A stretch of 64,000 nucleotides of DNA from Georgenia_B sunbinii (GTDB lineage: Bacteria > Actinomycetota > Actinomycetes > Actinomycetales > Actinomycetaceae): the NCBI RefSeq assembly GCF_036421855.1, contig NZ_JAZGOK010000006.1; one strand, 5' to 3'. The stretch's first letter is position 1. Every line of letters begins with the position of its first letter. A program made the position numbers and the translations under genes. This document shows positions 8,392 to 16,693 of the stretch, piece after piece. A model generated the notes under the pieces. That model ran no database searches. It was not told the DNA's origin and was given only the letters and a program-made list of their open reading frames with translations.

Positions 8392-9375
8392 GTGCCGAGC
8401 CGCCTGACCGTTCCGATCTCCCTCCTCGACCGAGCCCGCACCCGTGAGGGGGAAGAGCCTGCGGCGGCGCTGCGGGCGGCCGTCGACCGGGCGCAACGCG
8501 CCGAGCAGCTCGGCTACCACCGGTTCTGGGTCGCCGAGCACCACGCCGTGCCGGGGATCGCCGGGTCGGCGCCGGCGGTGCTGCTGGCCGCGATCGGCGC
8601 CCGGACCAGTCGGATCCGGCTCGGCACCGGCGGCATCATGCTCGCCAACCACCAGCCGATCGTCGTCGCCGAGCAGGCGCTGGCGCTGGCTGGCCTGTTC
8701 ACCGGCCGGGTCGACGTCGGGCTCGGCCGGTCGCTGGGCTTCACCCAGCCGGTCCGTGAGGCGCTGCAGGTGACGAGCTATCCCGCCCGGACGTTCTCCC
8801 GGGACATCGCCGAGGTACGCGCCTACCTGCACGGTGAGGCACCGGTGACCGCGACCCCCGCGACCAGCACCCCACCGCCGATCTATGTGCTCGCCACCCG
8901 TCAGGGCCTGACGACGGCGGCCGAGCTCGGCCTGCCGGTCGTCGTCGGTGGCCCGTCTCTTCGCGGTGCCCTCACCGAGCTGACCGCCTACCGCCGCGAC
9001 TTCGCGCCGAGCGCGCAGTGCCCCGAGCCGCAGGTGATCATCAGCGTCGATGTGATGGTCGCCGCCAGCCGCGCGCAGGCCCGTGACCTGCTGCTGCCGG
9101 AGGCGATCTCGCTGGCCCGCAGCCGCACCACCGGCAGCTTCGCGCCGCTCCGGCCGGTGCCCGACGGCGGGCTGACCGAGGTCTCCGCGAAGGAGCGGGC
9201 GGTGGTCGCCCAGCAGCTGCAGCTGGCGGTCTACGGCACGGCGGCCGAGGTGGCCGGCGAGCTGGGCTCGTTGGTCTCGCGCACCGGCGCCACCGAGGTG
9301 CTGGCGACGACGTCCACCTACGACCACGGCGCCCTCGCCGCGGCGGACACCGCGCTGGCCGAGCTCGCCGGCTGA
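8392..9375 (+). CDS. LLM-class flavin-dependent oxidoreductase
   Basis: 327 aa from GTG 8392 (an in-frame ATG at 8326 would add 22 poorly conserved residues). It begins VPSRLTVPISLLDRA and shows the group signature RAEQLGYHRFWVAEHHAVPG (about 40-59), then IRLGTGGIMLANHQPIVVAEQ and GLFTGRVDVGLGRSLGF. This is the MsnO8-like branch of the luciferase-like family, with an FMN- or F420-dependent TIM barrel. The substrate cannot be assigned. It is convergent with leuS and shares a long perfect hairpin (9386-9422) with it. Confidence 0.85.
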   Translation: MPSRLTVPISLLDRARTREGEEPAAALRAAVDRAQRAEQLGYHRFWVAEHHAVPGIAGSAPAVLLAAIGARTSRIRLGTGGIMLANHQPIVVAEQALALAGLFTGRVDVGLGRSLGFTQPVREALQVTSYPARTFSRDIAEVRAYLHGEAPVTATPATSTPPPIYVLATRQGLTTAAELGLPVVVGGPSLRGALTELTAYRRDFAPSAQCPEPQVIISVDVMVAASRAQARDLLLPEAISLARSRTTGSFAPLRPVPDGGLTEVSAKERAVVAQQLQLAVYGTAAEVAGELGSLVSRTGATEVLATTSTYDHGALAAADTALAELAG

Positions 9376-9385
9376 CAGGCATGAC

Positions 9386-9422
9386 GTGCCGGTCCCCGCC
9401 CGCGGCGGGCGGGGACCGGCAC
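9386..9422. terminator. Bidirectional terminator between convergent genes
   Basis: A 16-bp perfect stem, GTGCCGGTCCCCGCCC (9386-9401) against GGGCGGGGACCGGCAC (9407-9422), with a 5-nt loop lies between the convergent monooxygenase and leuS genes and can serve both strands. Confidence 0.75.
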
Positions 9423-9433
9423 GGCCAGGCCTG

Positions 9434-12358
9434 CTACGCCGGCACGATGTTGACCAGCTTGGGCGCTCGGACGATCACCTTGCGCACACCACGGCCGTCC
9501 AGCGCACGCACGGCGCCGTCGGTCGCCAGCGCGAGCCGCTCGAGCTCGGCAGCGTCGATCGACGGCGGCACCTCGAGCCGGTGACGCACCTTGCCGGCGA
9601 CCTGCACCACGCAGGTGACGGTGTCCTCGACCAGCAGCGCCGGGTCCGCCGTCGGGAAGGCCTCGTGCGCGAGCGAGGCCTCGTGGCCCAGCCGCTGCCA
9701 CAGCTCCTCGGCGATGTGCGGTGCAACCGGCGCCAGCATGAGCAGCAGCGGCTCCACCGCCTCACGAGGCACCCGGTCCAGCCCGGTGAGGTGGTTGTTG
9801 AGCACGATGAGCCGCGCGATGGCGGTGTTCACCCGCATCGCCGACATCTCGGTCTCGACCTCCTCGACCGTCCGGGCGACGAGACGACGGGTCGCGTCGT
9901 CGGCGGGGTCGTCGACGACGACCAGCTCGCCGGTCTCCTCGTCGACGACGTTGCGCCACAGCCGCTGCAGGAACCGCTGCGAGCCGACGACGGCGCGGGT
10001 GTCCCACGGCCGCGAGACGTCCAGCGGCCCCATCGACATCTCGTAGACGCGGAAGGTGTCGGCGCCGTACGCCTCGTACATGTCGTCGGGGGTGACGATG
10101 TTCTTCAGCGACTTGCCCATCTTGCCGTACTCGCGGAAGACCTCCTGGCCCTGCCAGGAGTAGCTGACCTCGCCGGAGCCGTCAGTTGCCGCGACCTCCT
10201 CGACCTCGTCGGCCGGGACGTGCTGGCCGCGGGCGTCGGCGTAGGCGTAGGCCTGGATGTAGCCCTGGTTGAAGAGCTTGTGGAACGGCTCGGCGCTGGA
10301 GACGTGGCCGAGGTCGAACATCGCCTTGTGCCAGAAGCGCGCGTACAGCAGGTGCAGCACGGCGTGCTCGACGCCGCCGACGTACAGGTTGGCGCCACCG
10401 GCCGGGGCGCCGTCCCGCGGGCCCATCCAGTACTGCTCGTTGGCCGGGTCGACGAGCACGTCCTGGTTCGTCGGGTCCAGGTAGCGCAGCTCGTACCAGC
10501 ACGAGCCCGCCCAGTTGGGCATGGTGTTGGTGTCACGGCGGTAGGTCTTGACGCCGTCGCCGAGGTCGAGCTCGACGTTCACCCAGTCCGGCACCCGGCC
10601 CAGTGGCGGCTCCGGTGAGGAGTCGGCGTCGTCGGCGTCGAAGGTGCGCGGGGAGTAGTCGGGGACCTCGGGCAGGTCGACCGGCAGCATCTCCTCGGGC
10701 AGCGCGTGGGCGCGACCGTCCTCGTCGTAGACGATCGGGAAGGGTTCGCCCCAGTACCGCTGCCGGGAGAACAGCCAGTCCCGCAGCCGGTAGGTGGTGC
10801 GCGACTCCCCCAGCCCGCGGCCCTCGAGCCACTCGGTGATGACGGCCTTCGCCTCGTCGACCCCCAGGCCGTTGAGGGAGACCTCGTCGTTCGCCGAGCT
10901 GACGATCTCGCCGTCGCCGGTCCAGGCGCCGCCGGCGAAGTCGGCCGGCGGCGCCACGGTGTGGACGACGTCGAGGCCGTAGGCCTGCGCGAACTCGAAG
11001 TCCCGCGCGTCACCGCCCGGGACCGCCATGATCGCCCCGGTGCCGTAGCCCATGAGGACGTAGTCGGCGGCGAACACCGGGATCTGGGCGCCGTTGACCG
11101 GGTTGGTGGCGTACGCGCCGGTGAACACCCCGGTCTTGGCGCGGCCCTCGTCCTGCCGCTCCGCCTCGGTCTTCGCCGCGGCGGTGGCGCGGTAGGCCGC
11201 GACGGCGTCGGCCGGCGTGCCGTGGCCACCGGTCCAGCTCTCGCCGGTGGTCACCGGCCAGGTCGCGGGGACGATGTCGTCCAGCAGGTCGTGCTCGGGG
11301 GCGACCACCATGAAGGTCGCGCCGAACAGGGTGTCGGGCCGGGTGGTGAAGACCTCGAGCGACACCTCCGCCGTCGCGCCGTCGGACTCGCCCGCGCTCA
11401 TCCGCGCCGGCACCGCGAAGCGCACGCTGGCGCCCTCGGAGCGGCCGATCCAGTGGCGCTGCATGGACCGGACCTTCTCCGGCCAGTCGATGAGGTCGAG
11501 GTCGTCGACGAGGCGGTCGGCGTAGGCGGTGATCCGCATCATCCACTGCCGCAGGTTGCGCTTGAAGACCGGGAAGTTGCCGCGCTCGGAGCGGCCGTCG
11601 GCGGTGACCTCCTCGTTGGCGAGCACCGTTCCCAGGCCGGGGCACCAGTTCACCGGCGCCTCGGTGACGTAGGCCAGCCGGAAGCCGTCGAGCACGTCGC
11701 TGCGGGCGGCCTCGTCCAGCTCGGCCCACGCCGCACCGGCGGGGACCGGCCGGCTGCCCGACTCGAAGGCAGCGACCAGCTCGCTGATCGGCCGCGCTGC
11801 GCCGAGCCCGCCGCCGGGGCGGGGCGCGTCGTCGTCGTAGTAGGCGTGGAAGAGCTGCAGGAAGATCCACTGCGTCCAGCGGACGTAGTCCGGGTCGGTG
11901 GTCGCGAAGGTGCGGCGGTCGTCGTGCGCCAGGCCCAGCCGCCGCAGCTGGCGGCGCATGGTGGCGATGTTCTCCTCGGTGGTGACCCGGGGATGCTGCC
12001 CGGTCTGCACCGCGAACTGCTCGGCCGGCAGCCCGAAGGCGTCGTAGGCCAGCGCGTGCAGGACGTTCTTGCCCTTCATCCGCTGGTAGCGCCCGACGAC
12101 GTCGGTGGCGATGTAGCCCAGCGGGTGCCCCACGTGCAGGCCCCTGCCCGAGGGGTAGGGGAACATGTCGAGGACGTAGAACCGGTCCGACGGCACGTCG
12201 CCGTCACCGGCGAGCGGCCCGACCGGGTTGGGCGCGTGGAAGGTGCCCCGCTCCTCCCACCGGTCGTGCCAGGCCGCCTCGATACGCCCGGCGAGCGCCG
12301 GGGTGTAGCGGTGGGTGGGCTCCGTCGGGGTGCTGGTCGCGCTGTCTGTGCTCATCAT
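9434..12358 (-). CDS. leuS: Leucyl-tRNA synthetase
   Basis: 974 aa class I aminoacyl-tRNA synthetase that charges tRNA-Leu. The HIGH-type motif is HVGH at 75-78 (FPYPSGRGLHVGHPLGY), and the KMSKS-type motif is KMGKSLKN (EYGKMGKSLKNIVTPDD). Between them sits the CP1 editing insertion (for example MAVPGGDARD). The C-terminal end KVIVRAPKLVNIVPA is typical. Two ATG codons (12358, 12355) are adjacent. The upstream leader carries a short ORF with Leu-Leu-Ile codons and a terminator-like hairpin, so expression is probably controlled by attenuation. Essential housekeeping gene; no odd features in the coding region. Confidence 0.97.
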   Translation of the reverse strand: MMSTDSATSTPTEPTHRYTPALAGRIEAAWHDRWEERGTFHAPNPVGPLAGDGDVPSDRFYVLDMFPYPSGRGLHVGHPLGYIATDVVGRYQRMKGKNVLHALAYDAFGLPAEQFAVQTGQHPRVTTEENIATMRRQLRRLGLAHDDRRTFATTDPDYVRWTQWIFLQLFHAYYDDDAPRPGGGLGAARPISELVAAFESGSRPVPAGAAWAELDEAARSDVLDGFRLAYVTEAPVNWCPGLGTVLANEEVTADGRSERGNFPVFKRNLRQWMMRITAYADRLVDDLDLIDWPEKVRSMQRHWIGRSEGASVRFAVPARMSAGESDGATAEVSLEVFTTRPDTLFGATFMVVAPEHDLLDDIVPATWPVTTGESWTGGHGTPADAVAAYRATAAAKTEAERQDEGRAKTGVFTGAYATNPVNGAQIPVFAADYVLMGYGTGAIMAVPGGDARDFEFAQAYGLDVVHTVAPPADFAGGAWTGDGEIVSSANDEVSLNGLGVDEAKAVITEWLEGRGLGESRTTYRLRDWLFSRQRYWGEPFPIVYDEDGRAHALPEEMLPVDLPEVPDYSPRTFDADDADSSPEPPLGRVPDWVNVELDLGDGVKTYRRDTNTMPNWAGSCWYELRYLDPTNQDVLVDPANEQYWMGPRDGAPAGGANLYVGGVEHAVLHLLYARFWHKAMFDLGHVSSAEPFHKLFNQGYIQAYAYADARGQHVPADEVEEVAATDGSGEVSYSWQGQEVFREYGKMGKSLKNIVTPDDMYEAYGADTFRVYEMSMGPLDVSRPWDTRAVVGSQRFLQRLWRNVVDEETGELVVVDDPADDATRRLVARTVEEVETEMSAMRVNTAIARLIVLNNHLTGLDRVPREAVEPLLLMLAPVAPHIAEELWQRLGHEASLAHEAFPTADPALLVEDTVTCVVQVAGKVRHRLEVPPSIDAAELERLALATDGAVRALDGRGVRKVIVRAPKLVNIVPA

Positions 12359-12396
12359 CTTCCTCGCCGCTGGGTGGGGCCGCTCGCTCCTGGCAT

Positions 12397-12420
12397 GAGA
12401 AAACCTCCCCGCAGGGAGGT
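12397..12420 (-). promoter_or_regulatory. Attenuator hairpin in the leuS leader
   Basis: On the minus strand ACCTCCC (12420-12414), loop TGCG, GGGAGGT (12409-12403) is followed by a T-rich tract TTTCTC. It is a compact intrinsic terminator about 40 nt before the leuS ATG and about 40 nt after a Leu-containing leader peptide. The arrangement is that of ribosome-mediated attenuation. Confidence 0.6.
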
Positions 12421-12460
12421 CGGCCGCGCTGTGGCGACGCCGCTGGGGCGCCCGCTGCTG

Positions 12461-12496
12461 TCAGCGCGGCTGGATAAGAAGGGCACGAGCCGTCAT
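12461..12496 (-). CDS. leuS leader peptide (MTARALLIQPR)
   Basis: An 11-codon ORF, Met-Thr-Ala-Arg-Ala-Leu-Leu-Ile-Gln-Pro-Arg, followed by TGA. Both leucines use CTT, a rare codon in this GC-rich sequence, which would make translation sensitive to charged tRNA-Leu. Its ATG follows a TAACCT -10 box (12508-12503) by 6 nt, so it is probably translated from a leaderless mRNA. It is followed by the terminator-like hairpin at 12397-12420 and then leuS. Together they form a plausible leucine attenuator. Direct evidence of translation is lacking. Confidence 0.6.
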   Translation of the reverse strand: MTARALLIQPR

Positions 12497-12502
12497 GGCC
12501 AC

Positions 12503-12508
12503 AGGTTA
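12503..12508 (-). promoter_or_regulatory. Probable -10 box of the leuS leader transcript
   Basis: TAACCT on the minus strand, 6 nt before the leader peptide ATG. No convincing -35 element is seen. Confidence 0.4.
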
Positions 12509-12534
12509 GCGCATCACCGGGCCCGGCCCGCGGC

Positions 12535-12565
12535 GGGGACCGCAGCCGTGGTGGCCGCGGTCCCC
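12535..12565 (-). terminator. Hairpin after the gamma-glutamyltransferase gene
   Basis: GGGGACCGC (12535-12543) pairs with GCGGTCCCC (12557-12565), about 20 nt past the ggt stop codon. Confidence 0.5.
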
Positions 12566-12585
12566 GTCAGGGCGTCGGGTGACGG

Positions 12586-15105
12586 TCAGTCGGCCGACGG
12601 CGCGCGGCGCACGCCGAGGGTGTCGGTGCCGTTGGCGTCCCAGTCACCGACCAGCACCTCGTCGTCCGCCCGGCCGAAGGTGACCCGGATGTCTGCCGGC
12701 CCCCCGCTGAGCGAGTTGCGCAGGTGGTAGGCCGCCCCGCGGCGCACGGCGAGCGTGTCGCGCCCGTCACCGTCCCAGTCGCCGGCCAGCGTGGTGTCGG
12801 CCTCCCGGCCGTAGTGGAGCACGACGTCGGCCCAGCCCGGGGTCATCGAGTTGCGCACGTGGTACTCGGCCCCGCGGCGGACCGTGAAGGTGTCCTGGCC
12901 GTTGCCGTTCCAGTCCCCCACGAGTACCTCGTCGTCGGCGTGGCCGTAGCGCACGACGTGGTCGGCCTGCCCGCCGGCGAGCCGGTTCTTCACGTGGTAC
13001 TCGTTGCCCCGGCGGACAGCGAAGGTGTCGCGTCCGTCGCCGTCCCAGTCACCCACGAGCACGACGTCGCCCGGGTGGCCGTAGCGGAAGGTCTGCTCGG
13101 CATCACCGCCCCGGTGGGCGTTGGACACGTGGAACACATTGCCCCGGCGGACGGCGATCGTGTCCCGCCCGTCCCCGTTCCAGTCGCCGATGAACACGTC
13201 GTCCCCGACGCGCCCGTACCGGAAGAACTCGTGCGTGGTGCCCAGCCAGTCGTTGCTCAGGTGGAACTGCGGAGATCCGCTCGGTGGCTCGGGTGCGTCC
13301 TCCGGAGTCACCACCATGGCGCTGCCGCCACCGCTGCGTGCCGGCTCCGCGGCAGCCTGCAGCCTGCCGCCTGGCAGGAAGGCGATGCCGGTGACGTTGC
13401 CGAGCGTGCCGGTCGGGTTGAGCTCATGGCCGCGGGCCTGCAACGCGTCGCCGACGGCGGTGTCGTGGATGCCCGCCTCCGCGTCGGTCGCGGCGCCGTT
13501 GCGGTTGGACAGTCGAGGTGCGGCGATGGCCTCGGGCAGGGACATGTCGAGGTCGAGGTGGTTGACCGCGACCTGCAGCACGGTGGTGATGATCGTGGAG
13601 CCTCCCGGCGACCCGAAGGCGGCGACCGGCGAGCCGTCCTGAAGGACGATGGTCGGCGCCATGCTGCTGCGCGGCCGCTTCCCCGGGGCCGGCGCGTTCG
13701 CCGGGTGGTCGGGGTCGGGCTCGAAGTCGGTGAGCTGGTTGTTCAGCAGGAAGCCGTACCCGGGCACCGCGATGCCGCTGCCGCCGATCCCCTCGATGGT
13801 GAAGGTGAAGCTCACGACGTTGCCCCACTGGTCCGCCACGGTGAGGTGCGTCGTCGACGTCCCATCCACCGCGGTGCCCGCCGAGGCCGCGGCACCGTCG
13901 GCGTCGCCGTTGTACGGCCACGGGTCACCCGCCGGCACCGGCCGCGGGTGCATGTCCTCGCCGATGAGCTCGCGGCGCTCGTCGGCGAAGCCCTGCGACA
14001 GCAGCCCGGCCAGCGGGACGTCGATGAACGCGTCGTCGCCCACGTAGGCGTTCCGGTCGGCGAAGGCGATCGCCGAGCTCTCGATGACGTCGTGCAGTGC
14101 CTCCTCCTGCGGCAGCGCCGCCAGGTCGAAGCCCTCGAGGATGTTCAGCGCCTCACCGACCGTCGAGCCACCGCTGGACGGCGGCCCCATGCCGTAGACC
14201 TCGAAGCCGCGGTAGTCCACCATCGTTGCCTCGCGCTCCAGCGCCTCGTACTGGGCCAGGTCGGCGAGGGTCATCGCGCCGACGCGGACGTTGCGGTCGA
14301 CGTCGTCGGCGAGCGGCGGGTGGTTGTTGGTCTCGACGATCGCCTCGGCGATCTCGCCCCCGTAGAAGACGTCCGGCCCGTGCTCGCTGAGCAGCCGGTA
14401 GGTGTGCGCGAGCTCCTCGTTGGTCATGACGGTGCCGGGCTGCGGCGCCTCGCCGTCGACGAGGAACGTCTCGCTGCTCGAGGTGAAGTCGCGGAACATC
14501 GCCTGGTTGCTCTGGGTGCGGGCCTGGTACTCGTCATCGACGACGAACCCGTCCTCGGCGAGGACGATGGCCCGCTGCAGCACGTGCTCCAGCGGCATCG
14601 TCCCGTGCTCCGCGAGCGCGACGTCCCAGCCACTGACCAGCCCGGGCACGCCTTGGGACAGGCCCGAGACCCGGCGCTCGGTGAACGGGATCGGCTCACC
14701 GTCCTCGAGGAAGACGTCCGGCTCCATCGCCGCCCACGCTTCCTCGCGTGAGTCGATCGTGGTGACCTCGCCGGTCTCCGCGGAGTAGAAGACGAAGAAC
14801 CCGCCCCCACCGACGCTGCCGTCGTAAGGGCGGGTCACGCCGAGCGCCGCGGAGGCCGCCACGGCCGCGTCGACCGCGTTGCCGCCCTCGCGCAGGATCT
14901 CCAGCCCCGCGAGTGACGCGTACGGGTCGAGCGAGGCGATCGCCCCGCCGTAGCCCGTCGCGGTGGCCTCCTTGTCGAGCTCCTCCGGCAGGCCGAGAGC
15001 CGCGGGCGCCTGGACGAAGCCCAGGACGAGCGCCGACGTCAGCGCCGCCGGAAAGAGCAAGGTGGCCGTTCGTCGCGGCCTCGTAAGAACCTCTGACACC
15101 GTCAT
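12586..15105 (-). CDS. ggt: Secreted gamma-glutamyltransferase with five FG-GAP/VCBS-like repeats
   Basis: 839 aa. Signal peptide (about 1-38), then a complete Ntn-hydrolase gamma-glutamyltransferase: ATGYGGAIASLDPYASLAG, MGPPSSGGSTVGEALNILEG, the processing/catalytic threonine in STTHLTVAD (Thr418 by family analogy), and KRPRSSMAPTIV. The enzyme cleaves itself into two subunits and removes gamma-glutamyl groups from glutathione-like substrates. After about residue 610 comes an unusual tail of five ~45-residue repeats with cores such as GDWNGDGRDTIAVRRG and GDWDGDGRDTFAVRRG, DxDGD-type calcium-loop repeats of the FG-GAP/VCBS kind. Standard GGT ends near 580-600 residues, so the tail is an addition that may anchor the enzyme at the surface. 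Confidence 0.92.
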   Translation of the reverse strand: MTVSEVLTRPRRTATLLFPAALTSALVLGFVQAPAALGLPEELDKEATATGYGGAIASLDPYASLAGLEILREGGNAVDAAVAASAALGVTRPYDGSVGGGGFFVFYSAETGEVTTIDSREEAWAAMEPDVFLEDGEPIPFTERRVSGLSQGVPGLVSGWDVALAEHGTMPLEHVLQRAIVLAEDGFVVDDEYQARTQSNQAMFRDFTSSSETFLVDGEAPQPGTVMTNEELAHTYRLLSEHGPDVFYGGEIAEAIVETNNHPPLADDVDRNVRVGAMTLADLAQYEALEREATMVDYRGFEVYGMGPPSSGGSTVGEALNILEGFDLAALPQEEALHDVIESSAIAFADRNAYVGDDAFIDVPLAGLLSQGFADERRELIGEDMHPRPVPAGDPWPYNGDADGAAASAGTAVDGTSTTHLTVADQWGNVVSFTFTIEGIGGSGIAVPGYGFLLNNQLTDFEPDPDHPANAPAPGKRPRSSMAPTIVLQDGSPVAAFGSPGGSTIITTVLQVAVNHLDLDMSLPEAIAAPRLSNRNGAATDAEAGIHDTAVGDALQARGHELNPTGTLGNVTGIAFLPGGRLQAAAEPARSGGGSAMVVTPEDAPEPPSGSPQFHLSNDWLGTTHEFFRYGRVGDDVFIGDWNGDGRDTIAVRRGNVFHVSNAHRGGDAEQTFRYGHPGDVVLVGDWDGDGRDTFAVRRGNEYHVKNRLAGGQADHVVRYGHADDEVLVGDWNGNGQDTFTVRRGAEYHVRNSMTPGWADVVLHYGREADTTLAGDWDGDGRDTLAVRRGAAYHLRNSLSGGPADIRVTFGRADDEVLVGDWDANGTDTLGVRRAPSAD

Positions 15106-15335
15106 CCCCCCTTGGATGTGGGATCCGGCGGGCCGGATCGTCCGGGCGGCTGATACTACTGTGCCGCGCAGCTTCCGGGAAGGGACGAGGTCGATCCGTC
15201 CCGGCGGGGGCGGGCGCCGGCCTGGCGGGCGCCGGCCCGTCGGGCGCCGGCAGACCGGTCGTCCTAGGGTTGAGGTCGGCAGCCCGGCTGCCCGAGCACG
15301 CCGGCAGAGCGCACGGCGTGGGAAGGAGAACCACC

Positions 15336-15788
15336 ATGTCCAAGCCCGCCGAGATCGTCGCGACCAGCCTCCAGAGCGCGCTCGTCGACCTCATCGACCT
15401 CGCGCTGCTCGGCAAGCAGGCCCACTGGAACATCTACGGCCCCCACTTCCGGTCGGTCCACCTCCAGCTCGACGAGGTCATCGACCAGGTGCGCCTCGCG
15501 TCCGACGACGTCGCCGAGCGGCTCGTCACGGTGGGCGGCACCCCCGACGGCCGCGCCAGCGTCGTGACCGAGACCTCGCAGGTCGACGGGCTCGCCGGTG
15601 GCCGGCTGGCCGTGGACAAGGTCATCCGGCAGTTCGACGAGCGGCTGCAGTCCGCCTCGGACCGGATCAAGGCCAACCTCGACGACCTCGAGCCGGTCGA
15701 CCCGCTGAGCCACGACCTCCTCATCGCCGTGGCGTCCGGCCTGGAGAAGCAGGCGTGGATGTTCCGCGCCGCCACCGACGAGGGCTGA
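15336..15788 (+). CDS. dps: Dps family ferritin-like DNA-protection protein
   Basis: 150 aa with a GGAAGGAG ribosome-binding site 7 nt before the ATG. The inter-subunit ferroxidase motif is visible: GKQAHWNIYGPHFRSVHLQL followed by DE. Dps forms a dodecamer that oxidises Fe(II) with peroxide and can coat DNA in starvation. Length is slightly short of some Dps proteins because the N-terminal DNA-binding tail is brief (MSKPAEIVATSL). A TAGGGT sequence at 15265-15270 could be the -10 box. It is convergent with the orphan ABC ATPase gene with only about 30 nt between stops. Confidence 0.93.
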   Translation: MSKPAEIVATSLQSALVDLIDLALLGKQAHWNIYGPHFRSVHLQLDEVIDQVRLASDDVAERLVTVGGTPDGRASVVTETSQVDGLAGGRLAVDKVIRQFDERLQSASDRIKANLDDLEPVDPLSHDLLIAVASGLEKQAWMFRAATDEG

Positions 15789-15817
15789 CGCCCGGCTCCT
15801 CGCTGGCTTGGCACCGC

Positions 15818-16591
15818 TCAGCGGAAGCGCTGCACCGCGAGCGGGGCCGCCGCGGCCAGCTCCCGGACCGCGGGGTGCTCGCTGGTGGCGAAGACCTCGC
15901 TCAGCGGTCCGCGGGCGACGAACTCGCCCCCAGCGAGCACATGGACCTCGTCGCAGGTGCGTTCGACCAGCTCGAGGTCGTGCGAGACGAGCACCAGCGT
16001 GGTGTCCAGCCCGGCTGCGGCACCGGCGAGCTGTCGGGCGAGGTCACCGCGAGCCTGCGGGTCGACCGCGGTGAGCGGCTCGTCGAGGACGAGGATCTCT
16101 GGCCGGGTGGCGATCGCTGCCGCGAGGGTGACCCGCTGCTTCTCACCGCCGGACAGCGTGGCGAGCAGCCGGGTGGCGAAGGACGTCGGCAGGCCGACGG
16201 CGTCGAGCATGTCGGCCACTGTCGTCCCGTGCGTGCGGCCGGCCTTGCGTGCGTCCGCCAGCGCGAGGGTGAGGCGGCGCGCGACGGTGAGGCGACGGTC
16301 GAGCACGGTGAGGGCGTCCTGCGAGGTGAACCGGACGGCCGCCCCAAAGTGCTTGGCCTCGCGGCGCGGCAGCCGGCGCACAGCGCGGCCGTCGAAGGTG
16401 ACGGTGCCGCGGCTGGGCCGCAGCTCGCCGGACAGCGCCCGCACGAGGGTGGTCTTGCCGGCGCCGGACGCCCCGATGATGCCGACCGGTGCACCGCCGC
16501 CCTCGATACGCAGCTCGAGGCCGCGCAGGATCTCCACCCCTGGGTAGCCGGCCCACAGGTCGGCGGCGTGGAGCACGGAGCCTGACGACAT
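15818..16591 (-). CDS. ABC transporter-type ATP-binding protein (orphan)
   Basis: 257 aa starting MSSGSVLHAADLWAGYPGVE after a GAAAGGAC ribosome-binding site. Walker A is GIIGASGAGKTTLVRALSG; the signature is LSGGEKQRVTLAAAIA; Walker B is ILVLDEPLTAVDPQARG; the switch histidine is in LVLVSHDLELVE. The sequence is most like the peptide/nickel (DppD/OppF type) importer ATPases. No permease or solute-binding gene is adjacent, and the gene stands alone between convergent dps and the MurE-like gene, so its partner must be encoded elsewhere or it may have a non-transport role. Confidence 0.88.
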   Translation of the reverse strand: MSSGSVLHAADLWAGYPGVEILRGLELRIEGGGAPVGIIGASGAGKTTLVRALSGELRPSRGTVTFDGRAVRRLPRREAKHFGAAVRFTSQDALTVLDRRLTVARRLTLALADARKAGRTHGTTVADMLDAVGLPTSFATRLLATLSGGEKQRVTLAAAIATRPEILVLDEPLTAVDPQARGDLARQLAGAAAGLDTTLVLVSHDLELVERTCDEVHVLAGGEFVARGPLSEVFATSEHPAVRELAAAAPLAVQRFR

Positions 16592-16693
16592 CACACGTCC
16601 TTTCAGCGGGGTGCGGACCAACGGTCACACCGTCGGGTCCGTGACCCGCATGCTACGTGCTGCCCCGCCATGCCCGAGACGTCACGGCGGGGC

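Noticed and set aside
12359..12540. T-box leader for leuS
   Set aside because: No T-box sequence or Stem I features; the leader peptide plus hairpin explain the region better.
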